A DNA stretch of 44,177 bases from Alphaproteobacteria bacterium (GCA_022823305.1 JAJDXK010000118.1:1-44177); one strand, 5' to 3'. Shown: positions 8,740 to 18,293, counted from the first letter of the stretch. Made by a program: numbers and translations. Notes: generated by a model from the letters alone, not told the origin.

Positions 8740-8996
8740 GGCCGCGCTCCGCCCGTGACCGGCGGGAAGAGGGCAATCTCGTCGTCGTCGGCCACCGCGT
8801 GGTCGGGCCTCGCGAACTCCTGGTTGACCGCGACCCGGATCACGGAGAGGTCCTCCAGCGCGCGGGCGTAGCCGCCGCCGCGGCCCCGGAGCCAGTCGAG
8901 CAGCGCCGCCACCGTCTGCACGTCGGCGGGCAGCGCGATCTCCTCGGCGTCGAGGCCGATCCGCTCCCGCACCCAGGCGAAATAGAGCAAGGTCAT
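8736..8996 (-). CDS. moaD: Molybdopterin synthase sulfur carrier MoaD, C-terminus extended past Gly-Gly
   Basis: MoaD is the ubiquitin-like sulfur carrier of molybdopterin synthase. The 86-residue product opens LLYFAWVRERIG and ends in the family block ALFPPVTGG, but three further residues (Ala-Arg-Pro) follow before the TGA. MoaD normally ends exactly at Gly-Gly, which is adenylated and thiocarboxylated by MoeB-type enzymes, so the extension is unusual. It would need trimming, or indicates a sequence difference or a sister paralogue elsewhere. The start ATG at 8996 overlaps the moeA stop by four bases (ATGA), and the end overlaps moaE. Confidence 0.92.
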   Translation of the reverse strand: MTLLYFAWVRERIGLDAEEIALPADVQTVAALLDWLRGRGGGYARALEDLSVIRVAVNQEFARPDHAVADDDEIALFPPVTGGARP

Positions 8997-10249
8997 CGGT
9001 ACATCTCGTTGAAGGGCAGGAAGTCGACCATGGTGCCGGCGCTCAAGGACGTGAGGTCCTCCGGCAGCTCGATCAGCCCGTCGGCGAAGACCGCCGAGCT
9101 GAGGATGCCGGCGCCGTCGCGCGCGAACTTCTCGGCCCCGAGCGTCCCGTCCGGCCGGGCCGAGAGGCGGGCACGCAGCCATTCGCGCCGTCCCTTCTTC
9201 TTCTTGTAGTCGAAGGCCGCCGGCACCCGGTAGTGCGCGGGCTCGACCTCGGTGCAGCCGCCGAGGCGCAGGATCAGCGGGCGCGCGAAGCGGAGGAAGG
9301 TCACCATGACGGCGACCGGGTTGCCGGGGAGCCCGATGAAGGGCACGCGCCCCACCTGGCCCAGCGCGATCGGCCGCCCCGGGCGGATGGCGAGGCGCCA
9401 GAAGTGGAGGTGGCCGAGTGCCTCCACCGCCGCCTTGACGTGGTCCTCGTCGCCCGTCGACATCCCGCCGGAGGTGAGCAGCAGGTCGTGGTCGGCGCTG
9501 CGTTCGGCCAGCGCCTGCGTGATCGTGTCGAGCCTGTCGGGCAGGATGCCCATGTCGGTGACGGCGCAGCCCAGCCTCTCGGCAAGGCCGGCGATGACGT
9601 AGCGGTTGGAATCGTAGATGCCGCCCTCGCCCAGCGCAGCGCCCGGCTCGTAGACCTCGTCGCCGGTGGAGAAGATCGCCACCCGGAGTCGGCGGAAGAC
9701 CTTCAGCTCCGTGCGCCCGATGGAGGCGGCAAGCCCGATGTCCTGCGGCCGGAGCGCGCGGCCGGCGCTGAGGATGGTGGTGCCGGCGGCGATGTCCTCG
9801 CCCGCCCTGCGCCGGTTGGCGCCGCGCTTGATCCCGGGCGGGATGACCACGGCGTCGCCGTCCTCGCGGCAGTCCTCCTGCATGAGCACGGTCTCGGGGC
9901 CCTCTGGCATGGGCGCGCCGGTGAAGACGCGGACCGCCTCGCCACGCATGGCCGGACGCCCCAGCGGGTGGCCCGCGGCGGCCCGCCCGGTGCAGGGCAG
10001 GCGCGTCTCCGCCTCCGCATCGAGGTCGTCGAAGAAGACCGCGTAGCCGTCGACCGCGGCGTTGTCGTGCGGCGGTACGGCGCGCTCGGCGACCACGGTC
10101 TCCGCGAGGATGCGCCCGTTGGCCGCGCGCAGGGCGACGCTCTCGCTCTCGGCGATGGGGTGGACCACGCTCTCGAGCTGCGCGAGCGCCTCGGCCGCCG
10201 GGGTCAGCGCGCCGCCGAAGGCGAAGCAGTCGTCACTGAGCTGCGCCAT
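8993..10249 (-). CDS. moeA: Molybdopterin molybdotransferase MoeA
   Basis: MoeA inserts molybdate into adenylated molybdopterin. The 418-residue product shows VPPHDNAAVDGYA near the N-terminus, VFTGAPMPEGPETVLMQED, the SGGMSTGDEDHVK motif with its catalytic Asp, and PFIGLPGNPVAVMVTFLRF near the C-terminus. All are MoeA hallmarks, and the length is normal. I start at the ATG at 10249, which lies 17 bp inside the end of mobB; the open frame further upstream is not family-like. It is followed by moaD with a four-base overlap. Some alphaproteobacteria use separate domains for MPT adenylation (MogA), and no mogA is seen in this window. Confidence 0.95.
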   Translation of the reverse strand: MAQLSDDCFAFGGALTPAAEALAQLESVVHPIAESESVALRAANGRILAETVVAERAVPPHDNAAVDGYAVFFDDLDAEAETRLPCTGRAAAGHPLGRPAMRGEAVRVFTGAPMPEGPETVLMQEDCREDGDAVVIPPGIKRGANRRRAGEDIAAGTTILSAGRALRPQDIGLAASIGRTELKVFRRLRVAIFSTGDEVYEPGAALGEGGIYDSNRYVIAGLAERLGCAVTDMGILPDRLDTITQALAERSADHDLLLTSGGMSTGDEDHVKAAVEALGHLHFWRLAIRPGRPIALGQVGRVPFIGLPGNPVAVMVTFLRFARPLILRLGGCTEVEPAHYRVPAAFDYKKKKGRREWLRARLSARPDGTLGAEKFARDGAGILSSAVFADGLIELPEDLTSLSAGTMVDFLPFNEMYR

Positions 10250-10784
10250 GAGCCGAGACTGATTCGTTGCTTGCGGCCGCGCCGCAGTGCGACACCACGA
10301 ACGCGGCGATCCTGTCCACATCGTCGAGGTCGAAGACCGGCACCGGGCGCCCGAGCGTGGCTGCACCCGGCACGGGCCGGTCGCTGGCGATGGCGACCAC
10401 GGTCGCGTCGGTCGCGGCCAGCAGCGGTGCCTCGCCCGTCCCCCGGCGCACCTCGATCTTGTCGTGTCCGCCGCGCTTGTAGCCCTCGATCAGGACCAGG
10501 TCGGCGGGCTCGAGCCTCGGGAGCAGCCGCTCCAGCGGCGGCTCGCCGTCCGCGCCGCTCTCGCGCAGGTGGGCGACGCGGTCGGGCGCCGCCAGCACGA
10601 TGTCGCGGGCGCCGGCGGCGCGCCACGCGTGGGCGGGATGGTCGTGCGCCAGCAGGTCGAAGCCGTGGTGCGCGTGCTTGACCGTGGCCACGCGCAGGCC
10701 CCGCGCGCGCAGGCGCGGCAGCAGCCGGCAGACCAGCGTGGTCTTGCCGCTGTCGCTCAAGCCCGTGACCCCGAACCTCTGCAC
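10233..10784 (-). CDS. mobB: Molybdopterin-guanine dinucleotide biosynthesis adaptor MobB
   Basis: MobB is a small GTP-binding P-loop protein that assists MobA in forming the bis-MGD cofactor or handing it to apo-enzymes. The 183-residue product has the Walker A GLSDSGKTTL at residues 8-17, KHAHHGFDL after it, and the LVLIEGYKRGGHDKIEV motif typical of the family. Start is GTG at 10784, immediately after the pgsA TAG. The end overlaps moeA. MobA itself is not in the window. MobB is used for MGD enzymes, whereas the xanthine-dehydrogenase-type hydroxylase in the island would be expected to use the MCD or MPT form. Confidence 0.93.
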   Translation of the reverse strand: MQRFGVTGLSDSGKTTLVCRLLPRLRARGLRVATVKHAHHGFDLLAHDHPAHAWRAAGARDIVLAAPDRVAHLRESGADGEPPLERLLPRLEPADLVLIEGYKRGGHDKIEVRRGTGEAPLLAATDATVVAIASDRPVPGAATLGRPVPVFDLDDVDRIAAFVVSHCGAAASNESVSAHGAAQ

Positions 10785-11426
10785 CTAGTCCTTCCCCTCC
10801 GATCCCGAAGACTTCACGCCGCGCAGCACGACCCGAAGATAGCCGATCGCGCTGGCCCAGGTCAGCAATAGCGCGAGCCAGAGCAGGCCCTCGCCGGCGG
10901 TAACAAGCCCGCCGCCCGCGGCCCCGGGCAGCAGGGGTGCCGCCGCGGGCGCGAAGAGCAGCAGCGCGATCGCGCCCATCTGCGCCGCGGTCTTCCACTT
11001 GGCGAGCCTTTGCACCGGGAGCGCCACGCGGCCGGCGAGCGCCTCCCGCAGGCCCGAGACCAGCAGCTCGCGGGCGAGGATCGCCACCACGGCGATCACC
11101 GGCGCGCGGTCGTCAGTGGCCAGCATGACCAGCGCCGACGCCACGAGCAGCTTGTCGGCGATGGGGTCGAGGATGCGCCCCAGCAGCGAGTGCTGGTCCA
11201 GCCTGCGGGCGAGCCAGCCGTCCAGGAAGTCGCTCAGCGAGGCTGCGGCAAAGACCGCGAAGGCGAGCCAGAGTCCGCTCTGGCCCTCGATGAAGAAGGC
11301 GCCGACCAGCACCGGCATCATGACGATGCGCAGGCCCGTGACGGCATTGGGCCAGCTCGCCACGCGCAAGCGCTCGGGACCGTCCACGGCCTCGGGCCTC
11401 TCAGTTGTCGGCGCGGAAATGGTCAT
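10785..11426 (-). CDS. pgsA: CDP-diacylglycerol-glycerol-3-phosphate 3-phosphatidyltransferase
   Basis: An integral membrane CDP-alcohol phosphatidyltransferase that makes phosphatidylglycerol phosphate, the committed step of phosphatidylglycerol and cardiolipin synthesis. The family signature D-G-x2-A-R-x8-G-x3-D-x3-D is complete in [16 protein letters not shown] plus RILDPIADK. About four to six hydrophobic helices span the 213 residues, and the N-terminus has the typical [14 protein letters not shown]. The ATG at 11426 lies 26 bp inside the uvrC 3' end; a GTG a few codons later would shorten the overlap. uvrC-pgsA adjacency is common in proteobacteria. Confidence 0.93.
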   Translation of the reverse strand: MTISAPTTERPEAVDGPERLRVASWPNAVTGLRIVMMPVLVGAFFIEGQSGLWLAFAVFAAASLSDFLDGWLARRLDQHSLLGRILDPIADKLLVASALVMLATDDRAPVIAVVAILARELLVSGLREALAGRVALPVQRLAKWKTAAQMGAIALLLFAPAAAPLLPGAAGGGLVTAGEGLLWLALLLTWASAIGYLRVVLRGVKSSGSEGKD

Positions 11427-13347
11427 GGATCGCGCGCGCCACCGTGCTCGATATGCCGTCCACGGTCTCAAGGTCGGCGAGGCCCGCCTGGCTCACTCCC
11501 CGCGCGGAGCCGAAGCGGTGCAGCAGCGCCTTCTTGCGACGGGGGCCCACGCCCGGGATCTCGTCCAGCGCCGAGCGGGCGCGGGCCTTCGCCCGCCTCG
11601 CCCGGTGGGTGCCGATGGCGAAGCGGTGCGCCTCGTCCCGCAGGCGCTGCAGGAAGTAGAGAAGCGGATCGCGCGCGCCCAGCGCGACGGGCGGCCGGTC
11701 GGGCAGGAAGACGCGCTCGCGCCCGGCGTTGCGCTCCGGCCCCTTGGCGATCGCCGCCACCGCGAGGTCGGCGATGCCGAGGTCGGCGAAGACGCGCCGT
11801 GCCTCGCCGAGCTGGCCGGCGCCGCCGTCGATTAGCACCAGGTCCGGCCACGCCTCGCCGGCGCGCGCGGGGTCCTCCTTGATGAGGCGGGAGAAGCGGC
11901 GGGTCAGCACCTCGCGCATCATGGCGTAGTCGTCGCCCGGCGCCACCGGGTCGCCCGCCCCCTGGGCCGCCGCGGTCGAGCGGATCGTGAATTTGCGGTA
12001 GCCGTTCTTGATGAAGCCCTCCGGCCCGGCGACGATCAGGCTGCCCACCGCATCGGTGCCGGAGATGTGGCTGTTGTCGTAGACCTCGATCCGGCGCGGT
12101 GCGCTCTCCAGCCCGAAGCGCTCGGCCAGGCTCTCCAGCAGGCGCCGCTGCGCGGTGCTCTCGCCGAGGCGGCGGGCGAGCGCCTCTCGGGCGTTGCGCT
12201 CCGCGTCCTCCAGCAGCTTGCGCTTCTCGCCCCGCAGCGGGCGATGCAGCCGGACCTTGCGCCCGGCCTTCACCGTCAGCGCCTCGGCGATCAGCGCGGC
12301 CTCCCCGAGCGGCCGGTTCACCAGCACCAGCGGCGGCGCCTCGCGCGCGCTGTAGAACTGGCCGATGAAGGCGCCGAGGATGGCCTCGGCCGGGTCGTCC
12401 GCCCCGTGGCGCGGAAAGAAGGCACGGTTGCCGTAGTTCTGGCCCGAGCGGAAGAAGAACACCTGGACGCAGGCCTGCCCCGCCTCGACGTGGATGGCCA
12501 CCACGTCTGCGTCCCCCATCGAGGGCAGGTTGATGCCCTGGCGCATCTGGATGTGGGCGAGCGCCTTGATGCGGTCGCGGAAGGCCGCCGCGGTCTCGAA
12601 CTCGAGCGCGTCGCTGGCCGCGGTCATGCGCTCGGTGAGTCGGCGCTGCACCTCCTGGCTGCGCCCGGCGAGGAAGGCGCGGGCCTCGTCGACCAGCCCG
12701 TCGTAGTCGGCCTTGGCGATGCGGCCGACGCAGGGCGCGGTGCAGCGCTTGATCTGGTACTGCAGGCAGGGCCGCGTGCGGCTCTCCAGCACCGAATCCG
12801 AGCACGAGCGCAGCGGAAAGGCGCGCTGCAGCGCGTTGATGGTGAGGTTCACCGCGCCGGCCGAAGCGAAGGGGCCGAAGTAGTCGCCGCCTGCGCTCTT
12901 GGCGCCGCGGTACTTGGCGATCTGCGGCCAGGCGTGGTCGCGGCGGAGCAGGATGTAGGGGAAGGACTTGTCGTCGCGAAGCAGGATGTTGTAGTGCGGC
13001 TTGAGCCGCTTGATCATGTTGCTCTCGAGCAGCAGCGCCTCAACCTCGCCCTCGGTGGTGATGACCTCGACCGAGGCGGTGCCGGCGATCATGCGCTGCA
13101 GGCGCACCGGCAACGTGCGGACGTTGATGTAGGTCTGGACCCGCTTGCGCAGGCTCTTGGCCTTGCCGACGTAGAGCGGCTTCTCGTGCCGGTCGCGCAT
13201 GCAGTAGACGCCGGGGCCGGCCGGCATCGCAGCCAGCGCCGCGCGCAGCGCCGCGACGCCGCGCTCTAGCGACACGCCGGGATCGGCAAGGGCCGCGGCA
13301 TCGTCCGTGACGGACGTGGTCGGCCGCTCGATCTGCACGTCCACCAT
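11401..13347 (-). CDS. uvrC: Excinuclease ABC subunit C
   Basis: UvrC makes both incisions around a lesion in nucleotide excision repair after UvrAB loading. The protein (648 residues from the ATG, normal length) has the N-terminal GIY-YIG nuclease ([20 protein letters not shown]), a central UVR helix pair contacting UvrB (about residues 200-240), the RNase H-like second nuclease ([34 protein letters not shown]) and a C-terminal helix-hairpin-helix pair ([16 protein letters not shown]). A GTG at 13371 would add eight residues. It heads the minus-strand run that continues through pgsA and the molybdopterin genes. Confidence 0.96.
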   Translation of the reverse strand: MVDVQIERPTTSVTDDAAALADPGVSLERGVAALRAALAAMPAGPGVYCMRDRHEKPLYVGKAKSLRKRVQTYINVRTLPVRLQRMIAGTASVEVITTEGEVEALLLESNMIKRLKPHYNILLRDDKSFPYILLRRDHAWPQIAKYRGAKSAGGDYFGPFASAGAVNLTINALQRAFPLRSCSDSVLESRTRPCLQYQIKRCTAPCVGRIAKADYDGLVDEARAFLAGRSQEVQRRLTERMTAASDALEFETAAAFRDRIKALAHIQMRQGINLPSMGDADVVAIHVEAGQACVQVFFFRSGQNYGNRAFFPRHGADDPAEAILGAFIGQFYSAREAPPLVLVNRPLGEAALIAEALTVKAGRKVRLHRPLRGEKRKLLEDAERNAREALARRLGESTAQRRLLESLAERFGLESAPRRIEVYDNSHISGTDAVGSLIVAGPEGFIKNGYRKFTIRSTAAAQGAGDPVAPGDDYAMMREVLTRRFSRLIKEDPARAGEAWPDLVLIDGGAGQLGEARRVFADLGIADLAVAAIAKGPERNAGRERVFLPDRPPVALGARDPLLYFLQRLRDEAHRFAIGTHRARRAKARARSALDEIPGVGPRRKKALLHRFGSARGVSQAGLADLETVDGISSTVARAIHDHFRADN

Positions 13348-13478
13348 CGCGCCATCCGCCTGATGCGCCACGTGGCCTGAGAGATAGTCCCTGCCCTGCC
13401 GCCCGTCAACGCGCGGCGCGGCTCGCGCTTTCTGCTAAGGTGCCCCGCGGCACACCGGAGAAGGGAGACAACCGAGCA

Positions 13479-14132
13479 ATGACCTTGAGAGACGAACTGG
13501 AGAAGCAGCGCGACGCCACGGTGCAGAAGATCCCGCAGGAGACCCTGTCCGTGATGGTGGGGGCCACGCGCGAGCTGATCGCCTCCGGCATCGCCGAGCG
13601 CAGCACGGGCGAGGGAAGCGCGGCGCCCTCGTTCTCGCTCCCCAACGCGCAAGGCGAGCCGGTCGCCTCCGAGTCGCTCTGGGAGGAGGGGCCGGTGGTG
13701 GTCTCCTTCTATCGCGGCGGCTGGTGCCCCTATTGCAACGTCGAGCTGCGCGCGCTGCAGCAGCGGCTGCCCGAGATCGAGGCGCTCGGCGCGCGGCTGG
13801 TGGCGATCACCCCGGAGACGCCGGACAACGCGCTCACCACGCAGGAGAAGAACGAGATCGGCTTCGAGGTGCTGAGCGACGGCGGCAACGCCGTGGCGAG
13901 CGCATTCGGCCTCACCTTCCGCCTGCCCGATGCGGTCAACGACATCTACAAGAACCAGTTCGGCATCGACCTAGAGGCCTCCAACGGCGATGCGAGCCAG
14001 ACGCTCGCGATCCCCGCGACCTTCGTGATCGGCAAGGATGGCAAGGTGCTCAAGGCCTTCGTCGATGCGGACTACACCAGGCGGGCCGAGCCGGACGAGA
14101 TCATCGCCGCGCTGAAGGAGGCGGGCGACTAG
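13479..14132 (+). CDS. Peroxiredoxin-like AhpC/TSA-family protein
   Basis: A 217-residue thioredoxin-fold protein. After an N-terminal helical stretch of about 60 residues comes the redoxin domain with VVSFYRGGWCPYCNVELRAL, where a CxxC (Trp-Cys-Pro-Tyr-Cys) sits at the position of the peroxidatic Cys. It continues with LVAITPETPDN and ends with IPATFVIGKDGKVLKAFVD. The family reduces peroxides or protein disulfides in the cytoplasm; no signal peptide is seen. An AGGGAG-type ribosome site lies about 12 bp before the ATG at 13479; a GTG at 13440 is less likely. The gene begins 131 bp from the divergent uvrC and 83 bp ahead of the amidase. Confidence 0.85.
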   Translation: MTLRDELEKQRDATVQKIPQETLSVMVGATRELIASGIAERSTGEGSAAPSFSLPNAQGEPVASESLWEEGPVVVSFYRGGWCPYCNVELRALQQRLPEIEALGARLVAITPETPDNALTTQEKNEIGFEVLSDGGNAVASAFGLTFRLPDAVNDIYKNQFGIDLEASNGDASQTLAIPATFVIGKDGKVLKAFVDADYTRRAEPDEIIAALKEAGD

Positions 14133-14215
14133 CCGGGAATTCTCATCTAGCATGGCCCGGCGCGGGAGCCGGTCGCAGGACCGGATTGCCCGCGCGGGGG
14201 AGACAGGAGGACGGC

Positions 14216-15703
14216 ATGGCCTTTCGCGTCGAGGAAACGACGATCGCCGACATCCACGCGGCGTTTCGTTCAGGCGATCTCACCGCGGCGGAGCTGGTGT
14301 CGCGCTATCTCGCGCGGATCGAAGCCTACGATCGGAACGGCCCCGCCCTGAACTCGGTCATCAACGTCAACCCGAAGGCCGGGGAAGAGGCCGAGGCGCT
14401 CGACAGGGCATTCGCCGAAAGCGGGCTGACCGGACCGCTTCATGGCATTCCGGTGATCGTGAAGGATCAGGTCGAGACGGCCGATATCGTCACGACCTTC
14501 GGCTCCATCGCCGCGAGCGACTACCTGCCGGAGAAGGACGCGACGGCGATCAGGATGATGCGCGATGCCGGCGCGATCATCCTCGCGAAGACGGCGATGC
14601 CCGACTTCGCGACCTCGTGGTTCGGCTATTGCTCGGCGATCGGCGAGACCAAGAATCCCTACGACCTCGAGCGCGATCCGGGCGGGTCGAGTGGCGGCAC
14701 GGGGTGTGCGGTCGCCGCGAATCTCGGCGCCATCGGCCTCGGCGAGGACACGGGCGGCTCCGCGCGCCTGCCGGCTTCGTTCGACAACCTGGTGGGGCTC
14801 AAGGTCACGCCGGGCCTGATCAGTCGGGCCGGCATGTCGCCGCTGGTCATCTTCCAGGATTCCGCCGGCCCGATGTGCCGCACCGTCACCGACACGGCCA
14901 AGCTGCTCCAGGTCATCGCCGGCTTCGACCCCGAAGATCCCTACACCGCGACGGCGCTGATCGCGGGCAAGACGGATTACGTCGCATGTCTCGACAGGGA
15001 CGCGCTGTCGGGCAAGACCATCGGCGTCGTGCGCTCGGCCTTCGGCGATTCATCCAATCCGGATGCAGCGGCGGTCAATGCGGTGATCGAGGATGCCCTC
15101 GGCGCGCTGCGGGGCGCGGGCGCCGCCCTCGTCGATGTCGAGATCCCCGACCTGATGGACTACATCCTCTACTCGTCGCTCTACATCAATCATTCGCGGA
15201 GCGCGATCGACGAGTTCATCGCGTCCCGTCCCTCGCTGAAGGCGGAGAGCGTCCGCGCGCTCGTCGACGCCAAGCGCTATCACCCGATGCTCGACCTCTT
15301 CGAGGAGATCGCGCAGGGCCCCGAAGACCCCTATTCGGATCCGGAGTACTACCCGCGCTATACGACCTCGGAGAAATTCAGGCGGGTCGTGCTCAATCAG
15401 ATGGGCAAGGCCGGCGCAGACGCGCTGGTTTATCCGACCACCCAGGTCCAGTCGCCACGGCGCGACGATCTCAACGCCGGGCAGTGGAGGACCCTCGAGT
15501 TCCCCACCAACACCCTGATCGGCGCGCAGACATGGATGCCGGCGATCAGCGTGCCAGCCGGCTTCACGCCGGAGGGCGTGCCGGTGGGCATGGAAATCCT
15601 GGGCCTGCCCTACCGCGAAGGCGACCTGCTGGCGCTCGCCTACTCCTTTGAGCAGGCGACGAACCACCGCCGCGCGCCGGCTGCGGCGCCGGAACTCGAT
15701 TGA
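14216..15703 (+). CDS. Amidase-signature-family amidohydrolase
   Basis: A 495-residue amidase with the full Ser-cisSer-Lys triad: Lys83 in IPVIVKDQVE, Ser158 in DPGGSSGGTG and Ser182 in GEDTGGSARLPA. The spacing (75 and 24 residues) equals that of characterised family members. It hydrolyses carboxamide, carbamoyl or related C-N bonds; the substrate cannot be read from sequence. It is not GatA, since the usual gatCAB context is absent and the C-terminal region differs. AGGAGG (14205-14210) sits five bases before the ATG. It is convergent with the CUT2 transporter operon and lies at the edge of the catabolic island, where it could hydrolyse an N-carbamoyl or amide intermediate. Confidence 0.9.
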   Translation: MAFRVEETTIADIHAAFRSGDLTAAELVSRYLARIEAYDRNGPALNSVINVNPKAGEEAEALDRAFAESGLTGPLHGIPVIVKDQVETADIVTTFGSIAASDYLPEKDATAIRMMRDAGAIILAKTAMPDFATSWFGYCSAIGETKNPYDLERDPGGSSGGTGCAVAANLGAIGLGEDTGGSARLPASFDNLVGLKVTPGLISRAGMSPLVIFQDSAGPMCRTVTDTAKLLQVIAGFDPEDPYTATALIAGKTDYVACLDRDALSGKTIGVVRSAFGDSSNPDAAAVNAVIEDALGALRGAGAALVDVEIPDLMDYILYSSLYINHSRSAIDEFIASRPSLKAESVRALVDAKRYHPMLDLFEEIAQGPEDPYSDPEYYPRYTTSEKFRRVVLNQMGKAGADALVYPTTQVQSPRRDDLNAGQWRTLEFPTNTLIGAQTWMPAISVPAGFTPEGVPVGMEILGLPYREGDLLALAYSFEQATNHRRAPAAAPELD

Positions 15704-15721
15704 GCGGCCCGGGCCGGGAGC

Positions 15722-16741
15722 TCAGGCGCCGGAGCGCGTCGCCACGCGGCGGGCGAGCACGTCGAGCGCGAGCGCGCCGACGATAATCGAGCCCTTGATG
15801 ATGTCCTGGTAGAAGACGCTGATGTCGAGCAGGACGAAGCCGTTCGAGATGGTGGCGATGATGCCGAGGCCGACCACGGTTCGCCACATCGAGCCGAAGC
15901 CGCCGGCGAGCGAGGTGCCGCCCACCACCACGATGGTGAGCACGTCGAAGATGATGACGGGGTCGAGGTTGGCCTGGGCCGAGTTGAGCTGGGAGGCCGT
16001 GAGCGAGCCGGCGACGCCCATGCAGACGCCCGAGAGCACGTAGGTGCTGCCGATCACCGTGCGCACGCGGATGCCGGAGAGCCGGCTCGCCTCGCGGTTG
16101 CCGCCGACGGCGTAGATCGCCTCGCCGTAGACGGTCTTCGCCAGCACCAGACCGCCGACCAGCAGGAAGGCGATCAGCAGCATTCCGGAGAAGGGAAAGC
16201 CGTGCCAGCGGCCGGCGCCGAGGTCGCCGAAGGCCATCTCGGGCACGACGAAGGCGGCGTTCTTGGTCACCACGTAGGTGACGCCGCCCAGGATGAAGCC
16301 CGTGCCCACCGTGGTGATGAAGGGGTTGATGTTGACGCCGACCACGAGCACGGCGTTGAGCAGGCCTACGACGAAGCCCGCCGCGATCGCGGCCATGAAG
16401 GCATAGGCCGGGTCCACCAGGATGCCGACGCCGGCCGCCACCACGGCGCAGAGCGAGTAGCCGGAGGCGATCGAGAGGTCGAAGCCGCCGGTGAGGATCA
16501 CGTAGGTCATCCCCACCGCCATGATCCCGGCCGGCGCCCACTGGGACAGCATGTTGAAGATGTTGCCCTGGGAGAGGAACGCCGGATTGCCGATGGAGAC
16601 GACGATCACCAGGATCACGAAGGCGACGATGATGCCGTAGGTGCGGAAGGCGACGCCGCCGTAGCGCCGCAGCATCCGGGCGCTGCTCTCGGCGCGGCTT
16701 TCGCGGGCCTCCGGCGCGGGCGCGTGCGGGGTCTCGCTCAT
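15722..16741 (-). CDS. ABC importer permease, CUT2/RbsC family
   Basis: A 339-residue polytopic inner-membrane permease of the ribose/xylose (RbsC, XylH) family, with about eight to ten helices. Family sequences include GMTYVILTGGFDLSIASGYS near helix 2-3, PFITTVGTGFILGGV, and VVVGGTSLAGGFGSMWRTVVG, the cytoplasmic coupling region. It forms the channel with the upstream ATPase and periplasmic binding protein. Its ATG at 16741 overlaps the ATPase stop by four bases, so the two are translationally coupled. The cargo is unknown; CUT2 systems mostly carry sugars but also other small polar compounds. It is the last gene of the operon that starts with the GcvT-type demethylase. Confidence 0.92.
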   Translation of the reverse strand: MSETPHAPAPEARESRAESSARMLRRYGGVAFRTYGIIVAFVILVIVVSIGNPAFLSQGNIFNMLSQWAPAGIMAVGMTYVILTGGFDLSIASGYSLCAVVAAGVGILVDPAYAFMAAIAAGFVVGLLNAVLVVGVNINPFITTVGTGFILGGVTYVVTKNAAFVVPEMAFGDLGAGRWHGFPFSGMLLIAFLLVGGLVLAKTVYGEAIYAVGGNREASRLSGIRVRTVIGSTYVLSGVCMGVAGSLTASQLNSAQANLDPVIIFDVLTIVVVGGTSLAGGFGSMWRTVVGLGIIATISNGFVLLDISVFYQDIIKGSIIVGALALDVLARRVATRSGA

Positions 16742-18279
16742 GCCGCGGCCTCGCCGTCCACGCCGAAGGTCATGGTGAGGACGCGCTCCAGCGAGAGCTC
16801 GTCATGGTCCAGGATCGCGGCCTGCCGCCCCTTGGCCAGCACCAGTACCCGGTCGGCGAGGTCCACCACCTCCTCCAGCTCCGACGAGACCATGACGATG
16901 GCCATACCCTCGTCGGCGAGGCGCCGCATGACCGCGAACATCTCCCCCTTGGCGCCGACGTCGATGCCCCGCGTCGGCTCGTCCATCAGCAGGACGCGCG
17001 GGCGGCGGTGCAGCCACTTGGCGACCACCAGCTTCTGCTGATTGCCGCCGGAGAGCGTGCCCGTGGGTGCGCCCAGCCGGCGCGGGTCGAAGGCGAGCGA
17101 TCTGGCGATGGTCTCCGCCGCCGCCTTGCGCCGGCCGCTGCGGACGATGGCGCCGGGGGCGAGGCCGCGCATGTCGGTCATGGTGACGTTCACGAAGCCG
17201 TTCTGGCTCAGCACCAGGCCCTGGCCCTTGCGGTCCTCCGGCGCGAGCGCGATGCCGAGCGCGAGCGCCCGGCCGACGGTGCGCGGCAGGGCCTGCGTGC
17301 GGCCGTCCATCGCGAGCGTTCCCGTGGCGCCCGGCTGGGTGCCGGCAAGCGCGCGCAGGAGCTCGGTCCTGCCGGAGCCGACCAGCCCCGCGATGCCGAA
17401 TATCTCGCCGGCGCGGAGGACGAAGGAGATGTCCTCGAGCTTGCCGGGCACCGAGACGCCGTTCACGCGCAGGAGCTCCTCGCCCGCGGCGGCGCCGAGG
17501 CGCGCGGGCGGCGCGCGCAGCTCGATCCCCAGCATGGCGCTGACCAATCCCTCCTTGTCCCAGGCGCCGACCTCGGCGCTGGAGACGAGCTCGCCGTCGC
17601 GCATCACCGAGACCCGGTCGCAGAGGCTCAGCACCTCGTCCAGGTCGTGGGAGATGTAGATCACCGCGGCGCGCTCGTCCTTGAGCCGGCCGACCGTCTC
17701 GTAGAGCCGCTCGCGCTCGTTGGGCCCGAGGGAGGCCGTGGGCTCGTCCATGATGAGGATGCGGTGGTCGGCCTGCAGCGCCCGCATGATCTCCAGCATC
17801 TGCTGGTTGGCGACCGAGAGGTCGCCGGCGCGGGCGCCGGGCTGGATGTCGACGCCGAGGCGGTCACAGAGCTCGCGGAAGCGCCGCTCCATGGCGCGGC
17901 GCCTGACCAGCGGGCCGCGCCGCATGGGCCGGCCGAGGAAGACGTTGGAGGCCGCCGACATCTCGGCGACCACCGTCAGCTCCTGGTAGATGGCGGCGAC
18001 GCCCGCGCGCTGCTGCGCGCGGGGCCCGTGCTGATCGACCGCCTCGCCGAAGATCTCGACGCGGCCCGAATCCGCGGTGTAGGCGCCGGTGAGGACCTTG
18101 ATCAGCGTCGACTTGCCGGCGCCGTTCTCGCCGACCAGGCCGTGCACCTCGCCCTCGCGCAGCGAGAAGTCGACCTGCTTCAGCGCCCGCACGCCGGGGA
18201 ACGACTTTGAGACTCCCTCGACGCGCACCGCTTCGGGGCCGGCGGCCGATGTCACGGGCGGGTCAATCCCTGCCTCCAC
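16738..18279 (-). CDS. ABC importer ATPase, CUT2/RbsA family (two ATPase domains)
   Basis: A 513-residue fused double ATPase. The N-terminal domain has a full Walker A (GENGAGKSTLIK), and its signature region reads LSVANQQMLEIMRAL followed by Walker B ILIMDEPTASL. The C-terminal domain has the degenerate P-loop GLVGSGRTELLR typical of RbsA/MglA/XylG, with signature LSGGNQQKLVVAKWL and LLMDEPTRGIDVG. It powers uptake through the adjacent permease. The gene lies 87 bp downstream of the binding-protein gene, and that gap holds two perfect stem-loops. Nothing is missing. Confidence 0.94.
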   Translation of the reverse strand: MEAGIDPPVTSAAGPEAVRVEGVSKSFPGVRALKQVDFSLREGEVHGLVGENGAGKSTLIKVLTGAYTADSGRVEIFGEAVDQHGPRAQQRAGVAAIYQELTVVAEMSAASNVFLGRPMRRGPLVRRRAMERRFRELCDRLGVDIQPGARAGDLSVANQQMLEIMRALQADHRILIMDEPTASLGPNERERLYETVGRLKDERAAVIYISHDLDEVLSLCDRVSVMRDGELVSSAEVGAWDKEGLVSAMLGIELRAPPARLGAAAGEELLRVNGVSVPGKLEDISFVLRAGEIFGIAGLVGSGRTELLRALAGTQPGATGTLAMDGRTQALPRTVGRALALGIALAPEDRKGQGLVLSQNGFVNVTMTDMRGLAPGAIVRSGRRKAAAETIARSLAFDPRRLGAPTGTLSGGNQQKLVVAKWLHRRPRVLLMDEPTRGIDVGAKGEMFAVMRRLADEGMAIVMVSSELEEVVDLADRVLVLAKGRQAAILDHDELSLERVLTMTFGVDGEAAA

Positions 18280-18293
18280 TCGTCATCGCACCA

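Noticed and set aside
15706..15715. GGCCCGGGCC palindrome between the convergent amidase and permease genes
   Set aside because: It has no loop and no T-run, and such GC palindromes are expected by chance at this base composition.
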